The notes: generated from the sequence alone by a model not told the origin. A stretch of DNA of 64,000 nt from Desulfopila sp. IMCC35006 (GCF_005116645.1 NZ_SWCM01000016.1:36916-100915); one strand, 5' to 3'; shown: positions 54,906-64,000, counted from the first letter of the stretch. Translations and numbers: made by a program.

Positions 54906-56132
54906 ATGAGCACAGCAAGGTCCGATACGGCAATTTTATTTTCAGCCAGAACTACCCGGCTTTTCGCCTACGGGTTCGTTTCCGTGGTATTGGTCCTCTA
55001 CCTTGCGGAAACAGGTTTAAGTCCTTTGGGCATCGGCACTCTGCTGAGCGCAACCCTTGCCGGGGATATCGTTGTCTCCCTCTGGATCACCATGATCGCC
55101 GACCGCATGGGCAGAAAGAAGATGCTCCTTCTCGGCTCACTGCTCATGATTCTGGGCGGAGTGGTCTTTGTCCTGACGCAAAACCCTGTACTCCTGACCC
55201 TCGCCGCAATTATCGGCATAATCAGCCCCAGCGGCAACGAAATTGGTCCTTTTCTCTCCATTGAGCAGGCGGCACTGGCGCAACTGGTCTCTGACCAAAA
55301 GCGGACCGCCCTGTTTGGCTGGTACAATCTTGCCGGGTCCTTTGCGACTGCAGCCGGCGCCCTTGCCGGCGGCTGGCTGGCAACCCTGCTGCAGGACTTT
55401 GGCCTGAGCGCTTTTGCGTCATACCGCTCTATCATGGCGGGATATGCCTGCTGCGGAGCTATTCTTTTGCTGCTGTTTTCAAGGCTGTCTCAGGATTCCG
55501 AGCTACCCCGGCAGGTGAGCCCGGAGGTACAGGCACCGACGCGCTTCAACTTCGGTATCGCACGTTCCAAAAACATCGTGTTGAAACTGAGTGGCCTTTT
55601 TGCCGTCGATGCTTTTGCCGGAGGATTTGTCGTGCAGAGCATGGTGGCCTGGTGGTTCCATGTCCAATACGGCATTGACGAAGGCTTGCTTGGTACCATG
55701 TTTTTCGGAGCAAACCTGCTGGCTGGAGTCTCGGCGCTTGCGGCTACGAAAATTGCAGGCCGTATAGGCCTGGTAAACACCATGGTGTTTAGCCATATAC
55801 CGTCCAACATTTTGCTTTGCCTGGTACCGCTCATGCCGAATCTCTGGCTGGCAATAACTGTGCTTTTGCTGCGGGCAAGTATATCGCAAATGGATGTCCC
55901 GGCCAGACAGTCCTACACGATGGCCGTGGTCGATCCTGAGGAACGAACAGCCGCATCCGGAATCACCCATGTCGCCCGGTCCGTGGGAGCCGCATCTTCT
56001 CCGGTTCTAGCCGGTCTGCTCATGGCCAATCCACTGTTATTCAGCGCTCCGTTCTTTATCGCCGGAGGTTTGAAGATAGTCTACGACCTGTATCTGTACA
56101 AACTGTTCAAGAATGTACAGACAAGCCACTGA
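54906..56132 (+). CDS. Major facilitator superfamily transporter
   Basis: This 408-residue membrane protein has about 12 helices and the MFS loop 2-3 motif IADRMGRKK (about 60-68). It probably exports a small molecule or metal-related compound. The ATG at 54906 is preferred because an ATG at 54840 would run through the hairpin at 54859-54887. It ends eight bases before chrA and is cotranscribed with it, placing it in the chromate operon. Its substrate is unknown. Confidence 0.88.
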   Translation: MSTARSDTAILFSARTTRLFAYGFVSVVLVLYLAETGLSPLGIGTLLSATLAGDIVVSLWITMIADRMGRKKMLLLGSLLMILGGVVFVLTQNPVLLTLAAIIGIISPSGNEIGPFLSIEQAALAQLVSDQKRTALFGWYNLAGSFATAAGALAGGWLATLLQDFGLSAFASYRSIMAGYACCGAILLLLFSRLSQDSELPRQVSPEVQAPTRFNFGIARSKNIVLKLSGLFAVDAFAGGFVVQSMVAWWFHVQYGIDEGLLGTMFFGANLLAGVSALAATKIAGRIGLVNTMVFSHIPSNILLCLVPLMPNLWLAITVLLLRASISQMDVPARQSYTMAVVDPEERTAASGITHVARSVGAASSPVLAGLLMANPLLFSAPFFIAGGLKIVYDLYLYKLFKNVQTSH

Positions 56133-56140
56133 GATCATAA

Positions 56141-57481
56141 ATGGAACATCAACCATTGCATGCACCGCAAGATACGCCGGAAACAGCAGCACCCTCTTTC
56201 ATGGAAGCTTTTCTTTTCTGGCTGAAGCTTGGCTGGATCAGTTTTGGCGGTCCCGCCGGACAAATCGCCATCATGCACCAGGAACTCGTTGACCGGAAAA
56301 AATGGATCAGCAACGAAAAGTTCCTCCATGCGCTCAACTACTGCATGCTGCTGCCGGGGCCTGAAGCCCAGCAGCTGGCTACCTATATCGGCTGGCTGCT
56401 CCATAAGACCAAGGGCGGCATTGTTGCCGGGGTGCTTTTTGTGCTCCCTTCGGTTTTTATATTATTCGGGCTCAGTTACGTTTATGTCTCCTTTGGCACA
56501 CTCCCTTGGGTTGCGGCAGTTTTTGTCGGTCTTAAGGCAGCAGTGCTTGCCATCGTACTTGGCGCCGTGATCAAAATCGGCAAAAAATCCCTGAAAAACA
56601 ACATGCTGTTTGCTTTAGCAGCGGCATCTTTTCTGGTCACCTATTTTCTCAACATGCCCTTTCCCGTCCTCATTCTGACAGTCGGCATCATCGGTATACT
56701 TGGCAGCCAGTTTGCCCCGAACCTGTTCCTCGTTGGGAAAAAACAAGACAATGCAACGCCACTGGCTGACTCGCCATTTCCTGCAGATAAAGCGATGAGC
56801 AGCGAGCCCGGGTCGCCTTTTGCACGAAACGCGATGCTGTTGGCAATATTCGGCGCCCTGTGGGGTCTGCCGCTTCTCGCTCTTTCTCTGCTGCTGCCAG
56901 GTTCTATTTTTGCCAGGGAGGCTCTCTTTTTTACGAAAGCGGCGTTTCTTACCTTCGGCGGTGCCTATTCGCTGCTTGGCTACATCGCCCAGGCCGGGGT
57001 TGAGCAGTACGGCTGGTTAACCAGTCTGCAGATGATGGATGGTCTGGGACTGGCCGAAACAACTCCAGGCCCGCTGATCATGGTTGTCCAGTTTGTCGGT
57101 TTCTTGGCGGGCTGGAATCATTCCGGGTCGCTGGGACCTCTTTTCGGGGCCGTCACGGGTTCCCTGGTCGCCACATATTTTACGTTTTTGCCAAGTTTTC
57201 TGTTCATTTTTCTCGGCGCTCCGTACATTGAAAAACTTGCAGGCAACACCAAAATGTCAGCGGCGCTGGCCACCATTACGCCGGCAGTAGTCGGCGTCGT
57301 TTTAAATCTTGGCGTCTGGTTTGGCACACATGTGCTCTTTCCGGCAGAAGGCTTCGCCTGGTTTTCGGCTATCCTTGCCATTGTGTCATTTTGGTTGATG
57401 CAATTTTATAAAGTCGGAATGATCAGTATAATAGCAGGTGCAGGTGGGCTGGGATTGCTTTGGTATCTGCTTGGATTTTGA
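56141..57481 (+). CDS. chrA: Chromate efflux transporter ChrA
   Basis: The 446-residue protein is a two-domain (long-chain) CHR transporter that exports chromate or sulfate-like anions. Both halves carry family signatures: FGGPAGQIAIMHQELVDRKKWI with LLPGPEAQQLATYIGW, and FGGAYSLLGYIAQAGVEQYGWL with GLAETTPGPLI. About 10 membrane helices are seen, with a charged loop near 215-225. It is the last intact gene of the chr operon. A decayed rhodanese gene follows. Confidence 0.95.
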   Translation: MEHQPLHAPQDTPETAAPSFMEAFLFWLKLGWISFGGPAGQIAIMHQELVDRKKWISNEKFLHALNYCMLLPGPEAQQLATYIGWLLHKTKGGIVAGVLFVLPSVFILFGLSYVYVSFGTLPWVAAVFVGLKAAVLAIVLGAVIKIGKKSLKNNMLFALAAASFLVTYFLNMPFPVLILTVGIIGILGSQFAPNLFLVGKKQDNATPLADSPFPADKAMSSEPGSPFARNAMLLAIFGALWGLPLLALSLLLPGSIFAREALFFTKAAFLTFGGAYSLLGYIAQAGVEQYGWLTSLQMMDGLGLAETTPGPLIMVVQFVGFLAGWNHSGSLGPLFGAVTGSLVATYFTFLPSFLFIFLGAPYIEKLAGNTKMSAALATITPAVVGVVLNLGVWFGTHVLFPAEGFAWFSAILAIVSFWLMQFYKVGMISIIAGAGGLGLLWYLLGF

Positions 57482-57517
57482 TGCTTTGAAGAATGCATTT
57501 TACATGGGAGACAACGT

Positions 57518-57630
57518 ATGGCTGCAGCTATCACGGTTGCAGAACTGAAAAACAGCATCGCTGATGGGGGGGGAAATCCGGGGTCCGGTTCCTCGAAGGA
57601 GGCATCCTGGGATGGCAGGATGCCAGCTGA
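57518..57630 (+). pseudogene. Remnant of a rhodanese gene with deletion and frameshift
   Basis: A start with a good ribosome binding site (GGGAG) gives MAAAITVAELKNSIADGG, a rhodanese N-terminus. After a run of eight G residues (57566-57573) rhodanese-like sequence resumes in another frame as VRFLEGGILGWQDAS and ends at 57628-57630. The active-site loop and most of the domain are missing. In the first frame a 57-codon reading frame continues to 57691 but lacks meaning and runs into dmeF on the other strand. It is a decayed rhodanese gene. Such genes often follow chrA. Confidence 0.75.
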
Positions 57631-57660
57631 TCCGAGACTGACGGAGTGCATTTATGTCTG

Positions 57661-58617
57661 TCAGTCTTCACGCCCTCTCATTGAGCTATGATTCACCTCC
57701 ACTGAAATATGCACAAGTTCCTCATGGACACGCAACTGCTTCTTGAAGTAATCGGATTCAATTGATTCGCTGGTGACAAGCGAGAGGATACAGGCGAATT
57801 TCCCCTTACCTACCCGCCACACATGGAGGTCACAGATTTCTGCATCGACAGGACTGACTTTGATTGCCTCTCTAATCTCGCCGACAACAGGCGTATCCAT
57901 TTCCGCATCGAGAAGAACCCGTCCGGTATCACGCAGCAAGCCATATGCCCAGACAGCGACGAGGCCGGCACCGACAATACCCATAACCGGGTCAAGCCAG
58001 GCGGCGCCCCAGAATTTTCCCGCAGTAAGTGCAAAAATAGCCAGCACTGAAGTAGCTGCATCGGTAATGACATGGAGATATGCAGAACGTAAATTCAAGT
58101 CATGATGGTGGTCATGCGCGTGATGCGAATGGTGGTCGTGATGACTGTGACTATGATTATGTCCGCCCCTGAGAAGCCAGGCGCAGGCAAGGTTGACAAT
58201 AAGGCCCAGTATGGCGATACTGATGGCCTGATTGTAACGGATTGGCGTTGGAGCCAGGAGACGCTCGACAGATTGGTACAGCATCAACCCTGCTACTGCC
58301 ACAAGCAGCAGCGCACTGGTGTAGCCGCCCAGTACCTCAATTTTCCAGGTCCCAAAAGTAAACCTTGTATCATGGGCGAAACGACGGGCGGCACCGTAGG
58401 CAAGTACCGACAGGCCAAGCGCCATCGCATGGGAACTCATGTGCCAGCCATCAGCCAGCAGAGCCATGGAGTTGAAAATATATCCACTGCAAATTTCAGC
58501 AACCATCATGACTGTGGTCAGGATGACTGCCAGAAGAGTATTTCTTTCAGCTAACGGGTTGCCCTGATCAAAAACATGTGAGTGACTCCAGTCATCAATC
58601 TGAAACGGAGGTTGCAT
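57661..58617 (-). CDS. dmeF: Co(II)/Ni(II) efflux transporter of CDF family
   Basis: This 318-residue cation diffusion facilitator has six membrane helices, metal-site motifs ALLADGWHMSSHA (helix 2) and HVITDAATS (helix 5), and a histidine-rich cytoplasmic loop around 155-175. The N-terminus HSHVFDQGNPLAERNT is typical of DmeF, which exports cobalt and nickel. It is convergent with the chr operon. The nickel-dependent LarA protein elsewhere in the window means nickel supply and export may both matter. No DmeR repressor gene is seen upstream. Confidence 0.9.
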   Translation of the reverse strand: MQPPFQIDDWSHSHVFDQGNPLAERNTLLAVILTTVMMVAEICSGYIFNSMALLADGWHMSSHAMALGLSVLAYGAARRFAHDTRFTFGTWKIEVLGGYTSALLLVAVAGLMLYQSVERLLAPTPIRYNQAISIAILGLIVNLACAWLLRGGHNHSHSHHDHHSHHAHDHHHDLNLRSAYLHVITDAATSVLAIFALTAGKFWGAAWLDPVMGIVGAGLVAVWAYGLLRDTGRVLLDAEMDTPVVGEIREAIKVSPVDAEICDLHVWRVGKGKFACILSLVTSESIESDYFKKQLRVHEELVHISVEVNHSSMRGRED

Positions 58618-59045
58618 TCTCTAGTATCCTTCGGGTAAAAAAATTGCTGCATCCTCATGACCGCTACCCATTAAGAGAGAAACGAGTTGATTTCGCTGCG
58701 ACATGCAGAGGCGTTGAACGGTTCGGCAACAATATAGAGACAGAGAGGGACTAGTCAATAGTTACCCATCAACATTTCATTGACTTTCATTGCAGAATAT
58801 TGCCTGACTTGTTCGAAGCACTGGGATACCTGCCAAAACTGGCGACTACACCAGCAGGGAAAAAATCAGCCATTCAGAGGAGCGGCACTGTGCTGATTAA
58901 AATTTTAAAACTATTCATCAGAGTGGATTTAAACTATAGACAGGTCAGGACAATTTTCTATATAATCCAGGAAGAAGGCAGCTGCAACTGACCGGCCCGG
59001 TTTGACTTTCACCATTTAAAATGCCGCAACATCCAGGAAGAATAA
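58618..59045. other. Divergent intergenic region, no gene seen
   Basis: This 428-base gap between dmeF and the sensor kinase contains AT-rich promoter-like stretches near 58895-58975. The 63-codon frame at 58800 has a non-ATG start and no ribosome binding site, so I do not call it. Confidence 0.5.
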
Positions 59046-61520
59046 ATGACTGTACCCATAAAATGGTCTTGGCTGCTCGGTATCCTCTGTCTCTTGCAGA
59101 TGACCACCCATGGCTTGCATGCTTATGGTGCCGAAAAGCCAGCAACGCCGGTAGTTCTCACCAATGCTGAACGCAGCTGGCTGCAGGACCATCCCGTAAT
59201 CACCCTTGCCCCCGACCCCTATTTCAAACCGATTGAGTATTTCGACCAAAAGGGCAACTACCAGGGGGCAGCAGCGGACATTGTCAGGCTGCTGGAAAAA
59301 AGAATTGGCATTACCATAACCATAGCCCGGTTGAAAAACTGGGATGAAGCTATAACAAAATTCAAGAACCGTGAAGTAGACCTCCTGGGAGCGATGGTCA
59401 AAACTCCCACCCGCGAGAAATTCGCCCTTTTCACCAACACCATTGTCTCAATTCCCGGCGGAATTTTCACCCGCAGCGACAATATTGCTCCTCTCACCCT
59501 GGATGGCCTCAGAGGCAAAAAAGTTGCCGTGGTGTCAAATTATACAGCCCATGATGTCCTTAGAAAGGATTATCCGGAAATGATCCTCGATGTCGTCCCC
59601 GATGTGGCAACCGGACTGGCCAAGGCATCGCTTGGTATGGTCGATGCCTTTGTCGAAAATATGGCCAACGCAACCTTTTATTGCAGGGAAGCCGGTATCA
59701 CCAATCTTCGGCTCGCAGGCAAGACCGATTTTGTCTACCGCTGGAGAATCGGCATTCGTCAGGACTGGCCGGAATTGCAGGGAATCCTTAATAAGGGACT
59801 GGCGTCGATCAGTGAACAGGAACGCCAACAGTTCATGGAGCGCTACATTTATATCGAGGGCATGGGGTGGCGTCCATCCAAATTGTTTATCGCTGGAATT
59901 GTGACAGCTTTATTCGGAGTTTCGCTGCTGTTTGTTATATACTGGAATTATACCTTACGAAAGAGGGTTCGCGGCCGTACCGCCTCGCTGCAACTGGAAC
60001 TCGGAGAACGACAAAGAGCAGAAACTGCCCTCAGGGATCTGACCGGTCAACTCGAAGCGACGGTCAACGACCGCACCAGCGCTCTTGAGGAAAAAGTGGT
60101 TGAGCATACTGCCGCTGAAGCAGCAGCCCGAGCCAGTGAATTGAAATTCCGAGAAGTGTTCGAAAATGTTGCCGACCCCATCTACGTATCCGACATGTCA
60201 GGAAAGATCATTACCGCCAACGACCAGGCATGCCTGGAACTGGGTTACACTCATGCCGAAATCCTCACGAAAGGCATTGTCGATCTGGATGTCATCGACA
60301 ATGCCCCGGAGAAAATTGCCGCGGCCTTTCAAAACTTTGCAAACACTGATCTACAAACATTTGAAACGCTGCATCGACGCAAAGACGGGACTATATTTCC
60401 GGTAGAGGTTCGGGCATGCGTGATTGATTTCGACGGCAGGCAAGCAGTCTTAGGTATTGCCCGCAACATCACCGAACGAAAGAACGCCGAGCAGGCATTG
60501 AGACAGGCCAATCTGGTCGTCGAAAACAGTCCGATCGTATTATTCCGCTGGCAGGCCATTGACGGCTGGCCGGTGGACATGGTCTCCCAGAATGTCGGCC
60601 AATTCGGCTATACCCAGGAGGAACTGCTCTCCGGGACAGTCCCGTTTGTCTCGCTGATTCATCCAGATGATCTGGCGCGTGTTGAACGTGAAGTGCAGGA
60701 ATATTCGGCAAGCGGAACGGAACGGTTTCAGCAGGAATACCGCTTGCTCACCAAGAATGGCGAGGTGCGCTGGGTGGACGATCGAACGATGGTGGAACGA
60801 GATGAGCAGGGCCGGATCGCCTTCTATCAGGGCATTTTCATCGACATTACTGAGCGCAAACTGGCTGAAGCGGCACTGCAGTCTTCTCTTGCCGAAAAGG
60901 AGTTCCTGCTGAAAGAAGTCCACCACCGGGTCAAGAACAACCTGCAGATCATCAGCAGCCTGTTACACCTGCAGAGTCGTAAGTCGCAGAACCCCGAGGT
61001 GCATGATATCCTGCAGGAAACTATGCATCGTGTCCGCTCCATGGCTCTGCTGCATGAGACACTCTATCGTTCCGGAAATTTCGCCAAGGTCGATTTTTCT
61101 CAGTATGTGAAAGGTATCTGTACCTATCTGGCACGTTCGTATGGTTCCGGTGCGGAAAATATCCGGCTGCGTCAGGATATCGCGGAGGTGGCCATGGATA
61201 TTGACAAGGCCATCCCCGCCGGGCTGATCATCAGCGAACTGGTGACAAATGCCTTTAAACATGCTTTCCCTGCACAATCGAATGGCGAAATTGTCGTAGA
61301 GCTGGCGCCCCATGGTACAAATCACCTGATTCTCCGTGTATCAGATAACGGTATTGGTTTTCCCGCTGAGACTCACTGGCAAAGAACCGAGACTCTCGGT
61401 CTGAGCCTTGTACAAAACCTCAGCCGCCAGCTGGATGGCCAGATGTCGCTTGCCAGCGAGCAAGGCAGTGTATTCGAACTCGTTTTTCCAGTGCAGGCAA
61501 ATTGTGAAAAGGTGAACTGA
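59046..61520 (+). CDS. Sensor histidine kinase with periplasmic solute-binding domain
   Basis: The 824-residue protein has a signal peptide (about 1-28), a periplasmic SBP_bac_3 domain (about 35-265; WLQDHPVITLAPDPYFKPIEYFDQKGNYQG), a membrane helix near 278-298, a coiled-coil stretch (to about 360), two PAS domains (about 365-480 and 490-605), and a HisKA_2-type kinase core with H626 in LLKEVHHRVKNNLQIISSLLHL, then HATPase. The extracellular domain resembles bacterial amino-acid-binding proteins, so the kinase may sense an amino acid or related ligand. It ends next to the following kinase gene (TGA then ATG), so they form an operon. Confidence 0.92.
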   Translation: MTVPIKWSWLLGILCLLQMTTHGLHAYGAEKPATPVVLTNAERSWLQDHPVITLAPDPYFKPIEYFDQKGNYQGAAADIVRLLEKRIGITITIARLKNWDEAITKFKNREVDLLGAMVKTPTREKFALFTNTIVSIPGGIFTRSDNIAPLTLDGLRGKKVAVVSNYTAHDVLRKDYPEMILDVVPDVATGLAKASLGMVDAFVENMANATFYCREAGITNLRLAGKTDFVYRWRIGIRQDWPELQGILNKGLASISEQERQQFMERYIYIEGMGWRPSKLFIAGIVTALFGVSLLFVIYWNYTLRKRVRGRTASLQLELGERQRAETALRDLTGQLEATVNDRTSALEEKVVEHTAAEAAARASELKFREVFENVADPIYVSDMSGKIITANDQACLELGYTHAEILTKGIVDLDVIDNAPEKIAAAFQNFANTDLQTFETLHRRKDGTIFPVEVRACVIDFDGRQAVLGIARNITERKNAEQALRQANLVVENSPIVLFRWQAIDGWPVDMVSQNVGQFGYTQEELLSGTVPFVSLIHPDDLARVEREVQEYSASGTERFQQEYRLLTKNGEVRWVDDRTMVERDEQGRIAFYQGIFIDITERKLAEAALQSSLAEKEFLLKEVHHRVKNNLQIISSLLHLQSRKSQNPEVHDILQETMHRVRSMALLHETLYRSGNFAKVDFSQYVKGICTYLARSYGSGAENIRLRQDIAEVAMDIDKAIPAGLIISELVTNAFKHAFPAQSNGEIVVELAPHGTNHLILRVSDNGIGFPAETHWQRTETLGLSLVQNLSRQLDGQMSLASEQGSVFELVFPVQANCEKVN

Positions 61521-63953
61521 ATGACAAAGACCCGTGTCCTCATAGTAGAAGACGAGACCATCGTTGCTCTGGACATCCAGGACCGACTTACAGAACTTGG
61601 CTACGAGGTGACCGGCATGACCGGTCGTGGAGAGGAGGCGCTGGCGCTGGTAAGCGCCACCCACCCCGATCTGGTGCTCATGGATATTCATCTCAAAGGG
61701 GCGATGGACGGCATCGATACGGCGGACGAAATCCGGCAGCACTGCCATATTCCGATCATTTATCTCACCGCCTACTCCGACGAGAGCACCCTGCAGCGCG
61801 CGAAAATCACCGAACCATTCGGCTATATCATCAAACCCTTCGAAGACCGTGAAATCCAGTCGGCAATAGAGATGGCGCTCTACAAACATCAGGCGGAAGA
61901 GCGCCTCCGGGAAAATGAGCGTCGATACGCCACGACCCTGTCAAGCATCGGTGACGGGGTGATCGCCACTGACTCCCTTGGCAAGGTAACATTCATGAAT
62001 CCGGTTGCCGAAAAGCTCACGGGGTGGCCTCTGGCCGAAGCGCACGGCCGTCCCCTGGTGGAAATATTCAAGATAGTCAACGAAGAGACACGGCAGCCGG
62101 TGGTAAACCCCGTTACCAGGGTTTTGCGCGAAGGCAAGGTCGTCGGACTCGCCAACCACACTATCCTGATCGGACGGGACGGCAGCGAAATCCCCATCGA
62201 CGATTGCGCCTCACCTATTGTCGACGATCATAATCAGATCACCGGTACTGTACTGGTGTTTCAGGACGTATCTAAGCGGCGGATTCTTGAACAGAAACAA
62301 AAGGAGCGTGAGCAGCAGTATCGGATGCTTTTTGCCAGCAACCCTCATCCCATGTGGGTGTGCGATCTTGAGACGCTTGCCTTTCTGGCAGTAAATAATG
62401 CAGCGATCAGACATTATGGCTATTCGCGCGATGAGTTTCTTGCCATGACACTCAAAGACATTCGCCCGCCCGAGCAGGTCGAGGCCTTGCTCCAGGATGT
62501 GACGGTAATATCGGAGGGGTTGGATAAAGCCGGAATCTGGCTGCATCGCTTAAAGAATGGCCGGATTATCGAGGTGGAAATCACCACCCATACCCTGGTG
62601 TTCGACAATCGGCAGGCAAAATTAGTCCTGGCCTACGACATCACTGAGCGCAATCGCATGGAAAAGCAGCTGCGTGAAAACAAAGAACGTCTGCGACTGG
62701 CACTTCTGGCCGGCAACCAGGGGCTGTACGATTTAAATCTCCAGACAGGGGACGCCCAGGTCAACCGGGATTACGCCTGCATGCTCGGGTATGACCCCGA
62801 CACCTTTCAGGAAACCAACGCCGCGTGGAGAGATCGCCTGCATCCGGACGACCGTGACCAGGTTTACCGTATCTACCAGGAATACATCGACGGTCAACGT
62901 GACGAATACCGGGTAGAGTTCCGACAGCGGACCACGTCCAATGACTGGAAATGGATTCTTTCGCTTGGTAAAATTGTACAATGGGACGACAACGGCAAGC
63001 CCCTGCGCATGCTGGGCACACACACCGACATCACCGAGCGCAAACAGATCGAACAGCAACACCTTGAGATGGAACGTCATCTGCTGCATACCCAGAAACT
63101 GGAAAGCCTGGGGGTTTTGGCAGGAGGCATCGCCCATGATTTCAACAACCTGCTCATGGCCATCCTGGGGTATGCCGATCTCTCTCTGCTTGAAGTCTCA
63201 CCCGTATCGCCCGTCCGGCCAAAACTCCAGGAAATCATCAAGGCCTCACACCGGGCCGCCGATCTCTGCCGACAGATGCTTGCATATTCGGGCAAGGGAC
63301 AGTTTGTGATTGAGCATATGTCTTTGAATGAAGTGATCGAGGAAATGATCCACATGCTCAAAACCAGTATTTCCAAAAAAGTGCTGCTCAACCTGAACCT
63401 GGATAAAATGGCCCCGGCTATCGAAGGCGATCCGTCCCAGGTCCGCCAGGTACTCATGAATCTGGTGATCAATGCTTCCGAGGCAATCGGTGATAAAAGC
63501 GGAGTCGTCACCGTGTCGACCGGAGCCAGGTATTGCGAAGATGCATACCTTCAGGAGACCTTTCATGTCGACTCGCTCCCGGAAGGATTATATGTAAGTG
63601 TTGAAGTGAGCGACACCGGTTGCGGCATGGACAGGGAGACGCAGTCACGTATCTTCGAGCCGTTTTTTACGACCAAGTTCACCGGCAGGGGTCTGGGTAT
63701 GTCCGCCGTAATGGGAATAATGCGGGGCCACAAGGGAGCTCTCAAAGTCTACAGCGAACCGGGCAAGGGAACTACCTTCCGGCTCCTCTTCCCCGCCTCG
63801 CCTGACGCCGTGAATACGTTATCTGGAAACGAGGTCGAGATGGACAGTACATGGCGCGGCAAAGGAATGGCGTATATGCCGAGCTCGGCATATCCGTCAC
63901 TATGCCGAGTTCCTGACTATGCCGAGTCAATGATCCAACTATTTAATAAATAG
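61521..63953 (+). CDS. REC-PAS-PAS-PAS hybrid histidine kinase, C-terminus altered by repeats
   Basis: The 810-residue protein has an N-terminal receiver (about 1-120; VEDETIV, phospho-acceptor D55 in LVLMDIHLKG), three PAS domains (about 135-255, 265-380, 385-520), a HisKA motif LGVLAGGIAHDFNN with H539, and an HATPase ending near 755. Kinases of this type often continue with a linker like WRGKGTVLLVDDE into a second receiver. Here the sequence reads STWRGKGMAY and turns into codons made of TATGCCGAG repeats, ending at 63953. So a C-terminal receiver is probably lost by insertion or rearrangement. The kinase core itself is intact. It is cotranscribed with the preceding kinase and may take its phosphate. 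Confidence 0.88.
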   Translation: MTKTRVLIVEDETIVALDIQDRLTELGYEVTGMTGRGEEALALVSATHPDLVLMDIHLKGAMDGIDTADEIRQHCHIPIIYLTAYSDESTLQRAKITEPFGYIIKPFEDREIQSAIEMALYKHQAEERLRENERRYATTLSSIGDGVIATDSLGKVTFMNPVAEKLTGWPLAEAHGRPLVEIFKIVNEETRQPVVNPVTRVLREGKVVGLANHTILIGRDGSEIPIDDCASPIVDDHNQITGTVLVFQDVSKRRILEQKQKEREQQYRMLFASNPHPMWVCDLETLAFLAVNNAAIRHYGYSRDEFLAMTLKDIRPPEQVEALLQDVTVISEGLDKAGIWLHRLKNGRIIEVEITTHTLVFDNRQAKLVLAYDITERNRMEKQLRENKERLRLALLAGNQGLYDLNLQTGDAQVNRDYACMLGYDPDTFQETNAAWRDRLHPDDRDQVYRIYQEYIDGQRDEYRVEFRQRTTSNDWKWILSLGKIVQWDDNGKPLRMLGTHTDITERKQIEQQHLEMERHLLHTQKLESLGVLAGGIAHDFNNLLMAILGYADLSLLEVSPVSPVRPKLQEIIKASHRAADLCRQMLAYSGKGQFVIEHMSLNEVIEEMIHMLKTSISKKVLLNLNLDKMAPAIEGDPSQVRQVLMNLVINASEAIGDKSGVVTVSTGARYCEDAYLQETFHVDSLPEGLYVSVEVSDTGCGMDRETQSRIFEPFFTTKFTGRGLGMSAVMGIMRGHKGALKVYSEPGKGTTFRLLFPASPDAVNTLSGNEVEMDSTWRGKGMAYMPSSAYPSLCRVPDYAESMIQLFNK

Positions 63954-63981
63954 GCGTTTAGCCTCTTGTAAACTCGGCATA
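63875..63981. repeat. TATGCCGAG repeat cluster, likely recombination site or element end
   Basis: Five copies of a nine-base motif: plus at 63875-63883, minus at 63884-63892 (together the palindrome TATGCCGAGCTCGGCATA), plus at 63901-63909, plus at 63918-63926, and minus at 63973-63981. Copies two to four are each separated by exactly eight bases. The pair at 63881-63892 and 63901-63912 forms 12-base arms (GAGCTCGGCATA and TATGCCGAGTTC) around an eight-base core, the layout of tyrosine-recombinase crossover sites. It replaces the end of the kinase gene. The element it may bound lies past the window. Confidence 0.6.
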
Positions 63982-64000
63982 GTTTTTTATGTCTTTTCCT

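Noticed and set aside
58800..58991. A 63-codon frame before the sensor kinase.
   Set aside because: It has a non-ATG start, no ribosome binding site and no protein-like pattern.

Overview
The window looks like chromosomal DNA from a strictly anaerobic, metabolically flexible member of the Desulfobacterota (delta-proteobacterial sulfate-reducer type, perhaps Desulfobulbales). The evidence is indirect: a selenocysteine-rich HdrA/MvhD/formate dehydrogenase operon, pyruvate phosphate dikinase, a TatT-type lipoprotein, an acyl-CoA dehydrogenase fused to rubredoxin, a LarA-type racemase, and many large PAS/GAF signalling proteins. No sulfate-reduction marker gene, rRNA, tRNA or CRISPR array was seen, so the taxonomic placement is an inference.

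Layout. 0-5 kb: a dihydropyrimidinase/hydantoinase overlaps a YgfK-type iron-sulfur flavoprotein (reductive nucleobase or hydantoin metabolism). A 129-bp palindromic repeat supplies part of the YgfK stop codon and is followed by pyrB on the other strand. 6-17 kb: a Rossmann/cysteine-motif protein, a hybrid histidine kinase, a thioesterase, an ADP-forming acyl-CoA synthetase, a FIST sensor followed by a GAF-PAS-GGDEF diguanylate cyclase, and a metallo-beta-lactamase-fold protein. 17.6-28 kb: a sigma-54 activator, a second response regulator, a GAF histidine kinase and then hdrA-mvhD-FeS-fdhA. Three of these last genes have an in-frame UGA followed by a bacterial SECIS-like hairpin, so each must be read as one selenoprotein rather than two fragments. 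Two 12-bp dyads and a -24/-12 promoter candidate lie between the activator and the rest, suggesting local sigma-54 control of this electron-transfer module.

28-42 kb: pyruvate phosphate dikinase, two lipoproteins, a LarA-type racemase, the acyl-CoA dehydrogenase-rubredoxin fusion, a lipocalin-DUF2177-DUF1295 membrane operon, a UV damage endonuclease, and a three-gene operon (unknown, SRPBCC, SDR). 42-51 kb: a small conserved-looking protein, a PEP-synthase-like phosphotransferase, two PNPOx-fold proteins, an ADP-ribosylglycohydrolase-fold protein, a second metallo-beta-lactamase-fold protein with MoeA, and a CoA-disulfide-reductase/rhodanese. 51-58.6 kb: ada, then a chromate-resistance operon (chrB, HD-domain protein, MFS, chrA and a decayed rhodanese gene) beside the Co/Ni exporter dmeF. 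59-64 kb: two back-to-back sensor kinases. The second appears truncated where a receiver domain would begin, at a cluster of TATGCCGAG repeats that resembles a tyrosine-recombinase site or mobile-element boundary at the window edge.
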